35,174 nt of DNA from Methanobacteriota archaeon (GCA_016841485.1 JAENZA010000012.1:1-35174), one strand, 5' to 3'. Counted from the stretch's first letter, positions 16,048 through 24,931 are shown. Made by a program: numbers and translations. The notes: a model not told the origin generated them from the letters alone.

Positions 16048-17835
16048 ATGCCGATGATGGAAGATTCCTCTTCTTTTAGGAAGATAATACTGATAGGAAT
16101 AATAGTTGGCTTAATTTCAGGAATTGGAGCGCTACTTTTCTTTTGGGGGCTTAAATTCGGCACTCTTTTTGTTATGGATAACCTCTTCGGCTATCATCTT
16201 CCTCTAGAAGGCCAGTCGATGGAAAGCGTATCTGGATGGACTCCTCCGGCGTTTATCTGGCTGATTATGCCGATAATATGTGGCGGAGCTTTTCTCTCCG
16301 GACTTATCGTCTATAAATTTGCACCTGAAGCCGAAGGGCACGGCACCGATGCGGCGATAAAGGCTTTTCACGGCGAGGGCAAAATACGATGGAGGGTTCC
16401 GATAGTAAAGGCGGTGGCCTCTATTCTTACGATATCCACCGGTGGAAGTGCAGGAAGGGAAGGTCCGACTGCACAGATATCGGCCGGTTTTGGTTCGATT
16501 GCCGCCGATGCCCTGAAATTTTCTCCCCGTGAACGAAGGATTGCGCTTGCAACCGGAATAGGTGCAGGAATAGGGACAATATTCAAAGCGCCTCTTGGCG
16601 GTGCCATCCTTGCCGCCGAGATTCTTTATACGCGTGATTTTGAGTCAGAGGCAATAGTACCTTCATTTCTGGCATCAATCATCGGATATTCCATATTTGG
16701 TTTTTTTGAAGGGTATGATCCCGTATTCGGAACCGCGGAGATATATTGGGACATATCGCAGATTCCCCTGTTCCTTGTGTTGGGGGTAATCAGCGCTGGG
16801 ATGGGGTTATTGTATATTTCGACCTTTTATGGGACGAAAAGTATATTTACCCGGTTCTTTGAAAAGCACCAATTCCCTAAATATTTAAAGCCGGTTACCG
16901 GTGCATTTCTGATTAGTATCCTTGTAATCACGCTCTCCTATATCTCGCCGGAGACGATGATCACAGCGCTTGGAGGTCTTGGTACCGGATACGGATTTTT
17001 GCAGCTGGCAATGTATAACATGCTTCCGTTAGGTGTTCTTCTCCTGCTGCCTTTCGTAAAGATTCTCACGACATCGTTTACCATCGGTTCAGGGGGCAGT
17101 GGAGGTGTCTTTGCCCCGGGGCTTGCTATAGGCGGTGCCGCCGGGGGAGCATTCGGGATGGTGCTGCATGGTTTGATACCTCAGATTGTGCCGCTTTCAT
17201 CTGTTCCTGCATTCGTCATTGTAGGTATGATAGCACTTTTCGGCGGTATTGCAAATGCGCCGATTTCCGTTATGATAATGGTGGTCGAGATGACAAACGA
17301 CTTCTCTCTTTTGGTCCCTGCAATGGGCGCTGTTGCGGTGTCAAACGTTCTTACGGGAGAGAAAACAATCTTCACCGAACAAGTACGGACAAAGGCGCAG
17401 TCTCCGGCACACAAGGGGGAGTACCAGATTGAGATTCTTGAGGATATAAGGGCAGAGACTGCCATGAGAAAAAGGGAGGACCTGATATGCCTTTCTCCTG
17501 AAGATTCATGGGCAAAAATGGTCTCTATAATGGATCAGACCAAGCATACAGGATTCCCTGTGGTTGAAGAGGGCAAGCTCGCAGGTATTGTTACCCGCCG
17601 CGATATCAAACCGGAAAACCAGGAGGTGTCTATAATCAGAAGCGTAATGAAAACACCTGTATATACTCTGTTTCCTGATTCTAATCTGGGGATGGCCCTT
17701 ACAATGATGATGGAGAAAAGTATCCACCATCTTCCGGTGGTCGACAGGAATGATCCTGGTATCCTTCTTGGATTTGTTACCTCAACCGATATTATGCGCT
17801 CATATACCCGGAAGATGAATGAACTCTCAAAATAG
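16048..17835 (+). CDS. ClC-family chloride channel or Cl-/H+ antiporter with two CBS domains
   Basis: The 595-aa integral membrane protein has the ClC core (about residues 10-440) and a C-terminal cytoplasmic pair of CBS domains (about 455-590). Visible signatures are GGSAGREGP with the gating Glu138, FKAPLGGAILAAE with Glu191 at the place of the proton-pathway glutamate of antiporters, and GSGGSGGVFAPG. The first signature (GSGIP in E. coli) is altered to AEGHGTD. The retained Glu191 suggests exchange of Cl- for H+ rather than passive flow. The start is uncertain: ATG at 16048, 16054 and 16057 all lack a good ribosome binding site. Codon use (many ATA and AGG) differs from the neighbours, and the gene is flanked by 661 and 716 bp of non-coding DNA, which suggests acquisition by transfer. 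Confidence 0.92.
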   Translation: MPMMEDSSSFRKIILIGIIVGLISGIGALLFFWGLKFGTLFVMDNLFGYHLPLEGQSMESVSGWTPPAFIWLIMPIICGGAFLSGLIVYKFAPEAEGHGTDAAIKAFHGEGKIRWRVPIVKAVASILTISTGGSAGREGPTAQISAGFGSIAADALKFSPRERRIALATGIGAGIGTIFKAPLGGAILAAEILYTRDFESEAIVPSFLASIIGYSIFGFFEGYDPVFGTAEIYWDISQIPLFLVLGVISAGMGLLYISTFYGTKSIFTRFFEKHQFPKYLKPVTGAFLISILVITLSYISPETMITALGGLGTGYGFLQLAMYNMLPLGVLLLLPFVKILTTSFTIGSGGSGGVFAPGLAIGGAAGGAFGMVLHGLIPQIVPLSSVPAFVIVGMIALFGGIANAPISVMIMVVEMTNDFSLLVPAMGAVAVSNVLTGEKTIFTEQVRTKAQSPAHKGEYQIEILEDIRAETAMRKREDLICLSPEDSWAKMVSIMDQTKHTGFPVVEEGKLAGIVTRRDIKPENQEVSIIRSVMKTPVYTLFPDSNLGMALTMMMEKSIHHLPVVDRNDPGILLGFVTSTDIMRSYTRKMNELSK

Positions 17836-18551
17836 GATTGTCCCCCACGTGTACCCGTTGTCGCTTTTCAATAGGATGAATATTCCCTCTTCCGACGAAT
17901 ATTTTCCGTAAGTATTGTCCGGAATTCCTATCTGATTGCTGCAATAATGTCCTCTTCCTGTCATGGAATTGCCTAATCCGGCCTGAGAATCGCGGTGATT
18001 AGCCCCTTAACATTGGATCCTGTGTCCGGATCATTGCTGTATCCTTACGCACTGTTTGCACCATTATCGATACAACCCGGAAAATCTGTTATGGGCCTGC
18101 TGCCAACTTCCCTGGATATCCTTCCAAATGGTATAGACCCTTCGTAATTCCCGTTACCTGCAGTGAACAAACCAGGCAGGTAGCGGATCAGCAGTTCCTG
18201 AACGTTCGTGATTTCATCATTCTATCTGCACCTCCCCTTTCACCGGAGATATCCCAAGATACTATCCTTCGGATGAGCGGCAGAGCGATTCTGTTTAGCC
18301 TGTTCTCTTTTCCAGTGGAAAGGATCTCCTTGCAGGATTTCTTCTACCAATGAATGGTATGCGTGGCAATGCAAAAGCCCTGCATTCGGACCCCGGGAAC
18401 GAAAAATGGGTCCCGGCGATTCATATCTCCCTGCAGGGGATTAAGGGCAGGGCATGGGGTAGAACCGATGAATGATGTGCCCTGCTGTGGGTAATGGTTC
18501 GTGGGTCACTGTCGGAGCCTCTATTACTATCAAGGTCATAACTGATGACCA
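17836..18551. other. Long non-coding stretch rich in small hairpins
   Basis: This 716-bp stretch has no open frame that I can support on either strand. It contains several short inverted repeats, mainly in its last third: TTTCC/GGAAA (about 18310-18322), TACCA/TGGTA (18345-18359), AATGCA/TGCATT (18368-18386) and GGACCC/GGGTCC (18388-18413). It may be a decayed gene or a structured leader for the gene at 18552. I cannot decide which. Confidence 0.35.
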
Positions 18552-19436
18552 ATGAAACTGGTGACAACTGGCATAGACGCACTTCCCGGCGTCATCGTAG
18601 AAGAGGGTGCCCAGCGGTATACGGTCCGCCTGAGGATCCCTGCCGGGGTAATCACTCCTGTTCAGATGAAGAAGGTCGCCGATCTTGCGGATGAGTTCGG
18701 GACGGGAATGCTCCATCTCACCACCCGGCAGACGGTCGAAATTCCGCATGTAACCGAAGACGATGTGCCTGCTCTGAAGCTTGCCCTTGAGGAGAACGGC
18801 ACACCTATCGGAGCAGAGCATGAAACGGTCGTCAACATCACCGCCTGTCCGGGTATTGAGCGGTGCCGCCTTGCAAATGTCGACTCCCTGACCCTTGCCA
18901 TGGATATTGACAGGAAATACTTCGGTCGTGATATGCCGGTGAAGACGCGGATAGGAGTTTCGGCCTGTCCGAATGCATGCGTCAGCGAACGGCTCTGCGA
19001 GGTGGGGGTTACGGGGCTGTTAAAGCCGATAAGGCACCCGGAAAAATGCACGGGCTGCGGCACCTGTGTCGAGTACTGCAAGGAGGATGCCCTGGAAGTT
19101 GTCAACGGCGTCATCATCCTGAACAACGACAAATGCATCCGGTGCGGGTCCTGCGTCCATACCTGTCCGTACGGCGTCATCACTGCCGGTGAACCGTGGT
19201 ATCAGATCACGTTCGGCGGAAAGAGAGGGCGTCATCCCAAACTGGGGCGTCACATCATCACCGTATCAGGGGTCCAGACTGCATCGCAGGTCATCGATAT
19301 TCTGATGTACAGGATATACCGGCATGGAATCAGCGGGATGCTCCTGGGTGATCAGATAGACGATGCATATGTCGGTATCATTCTCTCGGAAATCCAACAG
19401 AAAATACCCCCGGAAAATATTATCTCCGAGTGGTGA
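18552..19436 (+). CDS. Short siroheme sulfite-reductase-like ferredoxin protein (Dsr-LP type)
   Basis: The 294-aa protein belongs to the nitrite/sulfite reductase superfamily. It has the siroheme-[4Fe-4S] ligand set CPGIERC (Cys99, Cys105) and CPNAC (Cys139, Cys143), and TTRQ at 57-60 in the ferredoxin-like half. A 2[4Fe-4S] ferredoxin insert carries Cys166, 169, 172, 176 and Cys195, 198, 201, 205. It is much shorter than DsrA or DsrB (about 400) and lacks the F420H2 domain of Fsr (about 620). This fits the dissimilatory sulfite reductase-like proteins found widely in methanogens, whose function is unproven. It may reduce sulfite or a related small molecule. The ATG has only a weak ribosome binding site. 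The gene ends 441 bp before mcrB. Confidence 0.88.
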   Translation: MKLVTTGIDALPGVIVEEGAQRYTVRLRIPAGVITPVQMKKVADLADEFGTGMLHLTTRQTVEIPHVTEDDVPALKLALEENGTPIGAEHETVVNITACPGIERCRLANVDSLTLAMDIDRKYFGRDMPVKTRIGVSACPNACVSERLCEVGVTGLLKPIRHPEKCTGCGTCVEYCKEDALEVVNGVIILNNDKCIRCGSCVHTCPYGVITAGEPWYQITFGGKRGRHPKLGRHIITVSGVQTASQVIDILMYRIYRHGISGMLLGDQIDDAYVGIILSEIQQKIPPENIISEW

Positions 19437-19715
19437 AGGGCCCCGTTTTTTCCTTTTTTTACCGATGCGGTAAGTGGCATGGTTTGTTTCTCTGGCATGA
19501 ATGTTTCGATATGTGTTCTCCCTCGTATACGCTGGTAATACGGCGTTTAATCCGCAATTATAGAGCGCATTGAATAATTGACAAAACCATCGCCCGGAGT
19601 TATACGTTGTGCTACTCGGAAGGATCGTTCGTAATACATAATGCGATATTGTCTCAAATTGAGCTTATTCTCGGATTATGGATGTGAAACGGGATTTATT
19701 CGCTTTTGATTATAC

Positions 19716-19742
19716 TCCTAATTTTTAGGAATCCTTATATCC
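19716..19742 (+). promoter_or_regulatory. mcr promoter: palindrome plus TATA box
   Basis: TCCTAA (19716-19721) and TTAGGA (19725-19730) form a perfect palindrome with a 3-bp centre. It directly abuts the TATA element TTATAT at about 19735-19740. The position overlaps where TFB contacts the BRE, so a protein bound here would compete with or help transcription initiation. The expected start of transcription is about 19763. Confidence 0.5.
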
Positions 19743-19764
19743 TTCGATAAGAGATAACTTTCTT

Positions 19765-19824
19765 GTCCCATGCGGGGACGTGCAGTAGTTACCATCATCG
19801 ATATCCGGTCAGGTTTCCCCTGAC
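19765..19824 (+). promoter_or_regulatory. Hairpins in the mcr 5' leader
   Basis: GTCCC (19765-19769) pairs with GGGAC (19775-19779), and GTCAGG (19808-19813) pairs with CCTGAC (19819-19824). The first would lie at the very 5' end of the mRNA if transcription starts near 19763. The ribosome binding site GGAGG is at 19865-19869, beyond both hairpins. They may protect the abundant mcr message from decay, which is inference. Confidence 0.35.
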
Positions 19825-19877
19825 GTTGTTCAGTAAATGTAATGCATTGCACTAATGGGTAATTGGAGGAAAAATAA

Positions 19878-21179
19878 ATGGCAAAATATTCCGACACAAT
19901 CGATCTCTATTCGGATGACGGAAAGCTGCTGAAGAGCGATGTCGTGCTGGACAAGATCAGCCCGCTCGTGAACCCGGCAACCATGAAGATCATCGACCTC
20001 ACCAAGAGGTCCATCGCTGTCAACCTCGGCGGTATGGAAGCAGGCCTGAAGTCCGGCAAGCTCGGCAAGGGCAAGATCCTCGGCCGTGAGCTTGATCTCC
20101 CGATCATGGCAAACAAGGACGCCATCGTCGCATCGATCAAGGAAATGCTCGACATCGAGGGCGGCGAAACGGTCGTCAACGAGTTCAAGGGCGGAAACCT
20201 TCTCCTCATTGAGGTCCCGAAGGCACGCCTCGAGGCAGCATCCACCTACGATGCAGCAATCACGTCCGTTGCAGCAGCAACCACCTACGCAATCGTTGAC
20301 CAGTTCAATGTTGATGCATTCAACGCATCAACCGTAAAGGCCGCATGCTGGGGCGGATACCCGCACACCATGGACATGCCTGGAGCAGGCGTCTCCTCAG
20401 TGCTTTCCATCCCCCAGAACAACGAAGGTCTTGGTTTCGCACTCCGTAACATCGGTGTGAACCACCTCGTCATGATGACCAACCGCAATGCAATGCAGGG
20501 TGCAACCCTCGCAGCAACGCTCGAGACTGCCGGTGAGTTCGAGATGGGCGGTGCAATCGGCCCGTTCGAGCGCCACATGCTCCTGCAGTACGCATACCAG
20601 GGTCTGAATGCAAACAACCTCGTCTACGATCTCGTCAAGGAGAACGGCAAGACCGGTACCATCGGTACTGTTGTCCAGTCGCTCGTCGAGCGTGCAATCG
20701 AAGACAAGGTCATTACACCCGGCAAGAAGGGCGGTTACTTCCAGTTCTACGACACGAAGGACCCCATGATGTGGAACGCATACGCCGGAGCAGGAACCCT
20801 GGCGGCAACGATGGTCAACTGTGGTGCAGGACGTTTCGCACAGGCAGTCTCCTCGACTCTCCTGTACTTCAACGACCTGCTTGAGCACGAGACCGGTCTG
20901 CCCGGCAGCGACTTCGGTCGTGTCATGGGTACTGCCGTTGGTTTCTCGTTCTTCAGCCACTCCATCTACGGTGGCGGTGGTCCGGGTGTCTTCAACGGTA
21001 ACCACGTCGTGACCCGCCACGCAAACGGCTGTGCAATTCCATGTGTGGTTGCAGCCTGTGCACTTGATGCAGGAACCCAGATGTTCACACCTGAGGGTAC
21101 CTCTGCTATCATGGGCGAGACCTACGGAAAGATTGACGTGTTCAACAAGCCGATCCAGCAGATCGCAAACGGCGTCTGA
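19878..21179 (+). CDS. mcrB: Methyl-coenzyme M reductase subunit beta
   Basis: McrB is the beta subunit of the (alpha-beta-gamma)2 enzyme that makes methane from methyl-CoM and CoB at nickel factor F430. The 433-aa length is typical. The start MAKYSDTIDLYSDDGKLL is the family N-terminus, and HSIYGGGGPGVFNGNH near residue 357 carries conserved residues at the active-site channel. GGAGG lies 8 nt before the ATG. It is the first gene of mcrBDCGA. Codon use is strongly biased, as expected for a very highly expressed gene. Confidence 0.98.
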   Translation: MAKYSDTIDLYSDDGKLLKSDVVLDKISPLVNPATMKIIDLTKRSIAVNLGGMEAGLKSGKLGKGKILGRELDLPIMANKDAIVASIKEMLDIEGGETVVNEFKGGNLLLIEVPKARLEAASTYDAAITSVAAATTYAIVDQFNVDAFNASTVKAACWGGYPHTMDMPGAGVSSVLSIPQNNEGLGFALRNIGVNHLVMMTNRNAMQGATLAATLETAGEFEMGGAIGPFERHMLLQYAYQGLNANNLVYDLVKENGKTGTIGTVVQSLVERAIEDKVITPGKKGGYFQFYDTKDPMMWNAYAGAGTLAATMVNCGAGRFAQAVSSTLLYFNDLLEHETGLPGSDFGRVMGTAVGFSFFSHSIYGGGGPGVFNGNHVVTRHANGCAIPCVVAACALDAGTQMFTPEGTSAIMGETYGKIDVFNKPIQQIANGV

Positions 21180-21196
21180 ATAGAGCACCGATCCGA

Positions 21197-21673
21197 ATGA
21201 CTGAAGCAGATTACCCTCAGTGCAGAATCGTCCCGCTTCGCATGCTTAAGCCGGACTCCTCGGAGAAACTTCTCAACCTGGTTGTGAAGATATCCGGGAT
21301 CCGCCGCATGATGATAAACGGCCCGAATCTTCCCCGGACGGTACCGTATGGTCCGGCCCGGGGAAAACCGAACCCCAATACCAACCGTAGAGTGATCACT
21401 GTCGGCACGTCCGACTTTGAGCTCCATGTTCAGGTGGGTTCGATCACGCTGGAAGTGATGGACGATAGTGTAATTGAGGAAATCCGAGCCCTTTGTGACG
21501 CCTTTTTCGCAGAGAAGAATTTCCCGTATCAACTTCAGAGCGGGAGAAAATTCATGAAGACGCAGGCGTCGCTTACCGATTATGCGAAGTATGGTCCGAA
21601 TGTGGACCCCGCAGTAATTGGGCTCACGGACCCACGGAAAAAAGAAGGTCCGATCATTATACAGGGAAGATAA
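21197..21673 (+). CDS. mcrD: Methyl-coenzyme M reductase operon protein D
   Basis: McrD is a small accessory protein encoded in mcr operons but not part of the mature enzyme. It is reported to bind apo-Mcr and probably assists assembly or F430 insertion. The 158-aa product matches the family in size and contains the segment INGPNLPRTVPYGPARGKPN at about residues 36-55. The ribosome binding site is weak, in keeping with lower need than the structural subunits. The codon bias is visibly weaker than in mcrB, mcrG and mcrA. Confidence 0.93.
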   Translation: MTEADYPQCRIVPLRMLKPDSSEKLLNLVVKISGIRRMMINGPNLPRTVPYGPARGKPNPNTNRRVITVGTSDFELHVQVGSITLEVMDDSVIEEIRALCDAFFAEKNFPYQLQSGRKFMKTQASLTDYAKYGPNVDPAVIGLTDPRKKEGPIIIQGR

Positions 21674-21676
21674 CGC

Positions 21677-22303
21677 ATGCCGATTGGACGTGTAACCCAG
21701 GTTGTCGACTGCCGTGAATCCATGGGGATGGGAAAAGGCGGTGGCCTTGCCCAGCGTGGTACTATTTCAGAGTGCCGCAACCCCGATGTGATCGTCGTCG
21801 GCATGTCACCCGGTCGCAGGCACGTCACCAAGCCGGTATGTGACATAACCTCTGCCCTTCGCAGAGAAGGAGTGGAATTTTCGGTGAGCACCCTGGTGCT
21901 CAATGCCGGAAGCGGCGTTCCCGCCGACGCTCCGAAGATTGCCGGTTCCGTGCTGGGAGCGTATTTCGGACTCTCGGCAAAGGAAGTATCCCAGATTGAA
22001 CAGCATAAAGTTGCGATTCTCCACCACGGGAACGTGCGTTCCCATGTTGTTGAGAAGGTCCGGTTCATTCTGGCGCAGGCAGATGTGAAGGCAGTGGTGG
22101 TCTCACAGGCACCGATCGACTACGAGGACCTCGCAAAGGTCGGTGTAAAGACAGCGTATGTGATGCCCCCGGAGGGCGCCATCCGGACCAAAGGTACGGT
22201 GGTTGCAATCGTCGGCGGCGTCACGCGTGGTCAGACCCCTCCAAGGGAGAAACTCTCTGAAGTCATTCAGGCTGTAATGAATGAGATGAAAAAATCAAAT
22301 TGA
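21677..22303 (+). CDS. mcrC: Methyl-coenzyme M reductase operon protein C
   Basis: McrC belongs to the protein complex that activates Mcr by ATP-dependent reduction of F430 to Ni(I). The 208-aa product starts MPIGRVTQVVDCRESMGMGK, as the family does, and keeps GGLAQRGTISEC and VVGMSPGRRHVTKPVCDIT. Cys residues are at about 12, 35 and 56. It starts 3 bp after mcrD and is followed closely by mcrG, so it is cotranscribed with the structural genes. Confidence 0.93.
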   Translation: MPIGRVTQVVDCRESMGMGKGGGLAQRGTISECRNPDVIVVGMSPGRRHVTKPVCDITSALRREGVEFSVSTLVLNAGSGVPADAPKIAGSVLGAYFGLSAKEVSQIEQHKVAILHHGNVRSHVVEKVRFILAQADVKAVVVSQAPIDYEDLAKVGVKTAYVMPPEGAIRTKGTVVAIVGGVTRGQTPPREKLSEVIQAVMNEMKKSN

Positions 22304-22313
22304 GGTGAAATAT

Positions 22314-23078
22314 ATGGCATACAAACCACAGTATGGTCCGGGTACTTCTACCGTCGCCGAGAACAGGCGCCGCCAGATGAACCCCGACATCGAACTTGAG
22401 AAAGTTCGCGAAGTCACTGATGAAGATGTCGTGCTTGTCCTCGGACACCGCGCACCTGGATCCGCATATCCGACCGCACACCCGCCGCTCGCAGAGCAGC
22501 AGGAACCCGAATGCCCCATCAGGAAGATTGTTGAAGCTACCGAGGGTGCAAAGGCAGGAGACCGCGTCCGTTACGTCCAGTTCGTCGACTCGATGTACAA
22601 CGGGCCGTCACAGCCCTACCAGCGTACCTACACCGAGTGCTACCGCTTCCGCGGCATCGACCCCGGTACACTCTCCGGTCGTCAGATCGTCGAGTGCCGT
22701 GAGCGTGACCTCGAGGCATACTCCAAGTGGCTCATCGAGACCGAGATGTTCGACCCCGCACTGACCTCCATTCGTGGTGCAACCGTGCACGGTCACTCAC
22801 TCCGTCTTGCAGAAGATGGCCTGATGTTCGACATGCTCCAGAGGTGTATCCTCGGAGAAGACGGTGTCGTCCGCTACGTAAAAGACCAGATTGGTGAACC
22901 CCTCGACCGAGAAGTCCTTGTCGGAAAGCCCCAGGATGATGCATGGAGCAAGGGCAAATCCACGATATTCCACTCTCTCGTCGGTGAATCATACCGCGAT
23001 GACGAGGAGTACATCGAGTACATCGTGCGTGTCCACACGCTCAGGACAAAATACGGCTTCATGCCGACAGAGGAGTGA
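22314..23078 (+). CDS. mcrG: Methyl-coenzyme M reductase subunit gamma
   Basis: McrG is the gamma subunit of Mcr. I start at the ATG at 22314 because GAGGTGA sits 6 nt upstream and the family N-terminus is MAYKPQYGPGTSTVAENRR. The GTG at 22305 lies within that ribosome binding site. The product is 254 aa, the normal size, with the conserved HRAPGSAYPTAHPPL at about residues 45-59 and IRGATVHGHSLRL near 152-164. It lies directly before mcrA. Confidence 0.97.
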   Translation: MAYKPQYGPGTSTVAENRRRQMNPDIELEKVREVTDEDVVLVLGHRAPGSAYPTAHPPLAEQQEPECPIRKIVEATEGAKAGDRVRYVQFVDSMYNGPSQPYQRTYTECYRFRGIDPGTLSGRQIVECRERDLEAYSKWLIETEMFDPALTSIRGATVHGHSLRLAEDGLMFDMLQRCILGEDGVVRYVKDQIGEPLDREVLVGKPQDDAWSKGKSTIFHSLVGESYRDDEEYIEYIVRVHTLRTKYGFMPTEE

Positions 23079-23083
23079 TTTAA

Positions 23084-24790
23084 ATGGGAAAAATTGAGAG
23101 ATCACAGAAGCTCTTCCTCAGCGCACTGAAGGAGAAGTTCGAGGGCCAGGATCAAGAGGCAGTAAAGACCACTTTCTACAACTTTGGCGGCCTCAAGCAG
23201 TCCCCGCGTAAGCGCGAATTCATGAAGGCAGCAAAGGGCATCGAGATGGAACGTGGCATCTCCATGTACGACCCCGAGCACTGCCACCTTGGCGGACTGC
23301 CCATGGGTCAGAGGCAGCTCATGACCTACGAAGTCTCCCAGAGCGGTGTCTTCGTAGAGGGTGACGACCTCCACTTCGTCAACAACGCAGCAATGCAGCA
23401 GTTCTGGGATGACATCCGCAGAACCGTGGTTGTCGGCATGGACCTTGCACACGCAACGCTCCAGAAGCGTCTCGGCAAGGAAGTCACCCCCGAGACCATC
23501 AACGAATACCTCCACATCCTCAACCACGCAATGCCCGGTGCAGCAGTGGTTCAGGAACACATGGTCGAGACCCACCCCGGTCTTGTCGATGACTGTTACG
23601 TGAAGGTCTTCACCGGCGACGACGCCATGGCAGACGACATCGAGCCCCAGTTCCTGATCAACATCGAGAAGCTCTTCCCGGCTGAACAGGCTGAGGTCCT
23701 CAAGAAGGAAGTCGGCAAGTCCATCTACCAGGCAATCCACATCCCGACCATCGTATCACGCACGTGTGATGGTGGAACCACCTCCCGGTGGTCTGCAATG
23801 CAGATCGGTATGTCCTTCATCGCAGCATACAGAATGTGCGCCGGTGAAGCAGCTGTCGCTGACCTTTCCTACGCCGCAAAGCACGCCGGTGTCTCGCAGA
23901 TGGCATCCATTCTGCCTGCCCGCCGTGCCCGTGGCCCGAACGAGCCCGGTGGTATCAAGTTCGGTGTCTTCTCCGATATCGTTCAGGCAAACCGCAAGTA
24001 CCCGAACGACCCCGCCCGTGCATCCCTTGAGGTTGTCGGTGCAGGTACCATGCTCTTCGACCAGATCTGGCTCGGATCCTACATGTCCGGTGGTGTCGGA
24101 TTTACCCAGTATGCAACCGCTGCATACACCGACAACATCCTCGATGAGTACACCTACTACGGTATGGACTACCTGAAGGACAAGTACGGCTACGACTTCA
24201 AGAACCCGAACCCCGACACGATTGTTGCACCGACCCAGGATGTCGTCAACGACCTTGCAACCGAGGTAAACCTCAATGCAATGGAGCAGTACGAGCAGTA
24301 CCCCACCATGATGGAGGACCACTTCGGAGGTTCACAGCGTGCTGGTGTCATGGCAGCAGCCTGTGGTCTGACCTGTTCCATCGGTACCGGCAACTCCAAC
24401 GCCGGTCTGAACGGATGGTACCTTTCCATGCTCATGCACAAGGAAGGCTGGTCACGTCTCGGTTTCTTCGGCTACGATCTGCAGGACCAGTGTGGTTCAG
24501 CAAACTCTCTGTCGATGGAGCCCGACCGCGGTCTGATGGGCGAACTTCGTGGACCTAACTACCCGAACTACGCCATGAACGTCGGTCACCAGGGAGAATA
24601 CGCAGCTATCGTCGGTGGTGCACACTACGGACGTAACGATGCATTCTGCTTCGACCCGCTCATCAAGGTCACCTTCGCTGACCCGTCACTCAGCTTCGAC
24701 TTTGCAGAACCGCGCCGCGAGTTTGCAAAGGGTGCAATCCGTGAGTTCAAGCCTGCTGGCGAGCGCTCGCTCATCATTCCGGCACGCTGA
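23084..24790 (+). CDS. mcrA: Methyl-coenzyme M reductase subunit alpha
   Basis: McrA is the catalytic alpha subunit and the standard marker gene for methanogens. The 568-aa product keeps the key residues when aligned by motif to the Methanothermobacter enzyme. These are Gln157 (axial nickel ligand, Gln147 there) and Tyr343 (Tyr333). The sites of post-translational modification are also present: His267 (N-methyl-His), Arg281 (5-methyl-Arg), Gln418 in GGSQRAG (2-methyl-Gln), Gly463 in [11 protein letters not shown] (thioglycine) and Cys470 (S-methyl-Cys). Which of these are really modified cannot be seen from DNA. GAGGAG precedes the ATG at 23084. A run of nine T follows the stop. Confidence 0.99.
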   Translation: MGKIERSQKLFLSALKEKFEGQDQEAVKTTFYNFGGLKQSPRKREFMKAAKGIEMERGISMYDPEHCHLGGLPMGQRQLMTYEVSQSGVFVEGDDLHFVNNAAMQQFWDDIRRTVVVGMDLAHATLQKRLGKEVTPETINEYLHILNHAMPGAAVVQEHMVETHPGLVDDCYVKVFTGDDAMADDIEPQFLINIEKLFPAEQAEVLKKEVGKSIYQAIHIPTIVSRTCDGGTTSRWSAMQIGMSFIAAYRMCAGEAAVADLSYAAKHAGVSQMASILPARRARGPNEPGGIKFGVFSDIVQANRKYPNDPARASLEVVGAGTMLFDQIWLGSYMSGGVGFTQYATAAYTDNILDEYTYYGMDYLKDKYGYDFKNPNPDTIVAPTQDVVNDLATEVNLNAMEQYEQYPTMMEDHFGGSQRAGVMAAACGLTCSIGTGNSNAGLNGWYLSMLMHKEGWSRLGFFGYDLQDQCGSANSLSMEPDRGLMGELRGPNYPNYAMNVGHQGEYAAIVGGAHYGRNDAFCFDPLIKVTFADPSLSFDFAEPRREFAKGAIREFKPAGERSLIIPAR

Positions 24791-24812
24791 TCGCGGAACC
24801 GGAACTACCCCA

Positions 24813-24825
24813 TTTTTTTTTATTT
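24813..24825 (+). terminator. T-run terminator after mcrA
   Basis: Nine T in a row at 24813-24821, continued by ATTT, lie 23 bp after the mcrA stop. This is a typical archaeal terminator for the mcr transcript. Confidence 0.7.
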
Positions 24826-24874
24826 AATTCAATCTATTGTGACATAAGTGGGGTATTGATCTGAAATATCCCCG

Positions 24875-24907
24875 AATTTGGCGCTATTTTCCAAAATAAG
24901 CCAAATT
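24875..24907. repeat. 33-bp near-perfect inverted repeat between mcrA and mtrE
   Basis: AATTTGGC (24875-24882) pairs with GCCAAATT (24900-24907). Inside it TATTTT (24885-24890) pairs with AAAATA (24893-24898) over a 2-nt loop, giving 14 paired bases. A second, imperfect inverted repeat (GGGGTATT at 24850-24857 with AATATCCCC at 24865-24873) lies just upstream. TTGATTTTT follows the large repeat, so it could be a second terminator. It also lies immediately before the mtr promoter and could be an operator. Confidence 0.65.
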
Positions 24908-24914
24908 GATTTTT

Positions 24915-24931
24915 CGAAACCTTTAATAAAA
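24915..24931 (+). promoter_or_regulatory. mtr promoter (BRE and TATA)
   Basis: CGAAACC followed by TTTAATAAAA (about 24915-24931) reads as a BRE plus TATA element. Transcription should start near 24950. A short near-palindrome GTAACGTGTTAC lies in the leader at 24969-24980. The ribosome binding site AGGAGG at 25001-25006 fixes the mtrE start at 25015. Confidence 0.6.

Larger units (their letters stand above)
19437..19877. other. mcr upstream region
   Basis: This 441-bp non-coding region starts with T-rich stretches (about 19445-19460) that probably end the sulfite-reductase-like transcript. It then holds the mcr promoter near 19716-19742 and a leader of roughly 110 nt. No small gene is supported in it. 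Confidence 0.6.

Noticed and set aside
20397-21188. Long open frame antisense to mcrB (263 aa)
   Set aside because: It lies wholly opposite mcrB, is Cys- and Thr-rich like other antisense shadows, and has no motifs.
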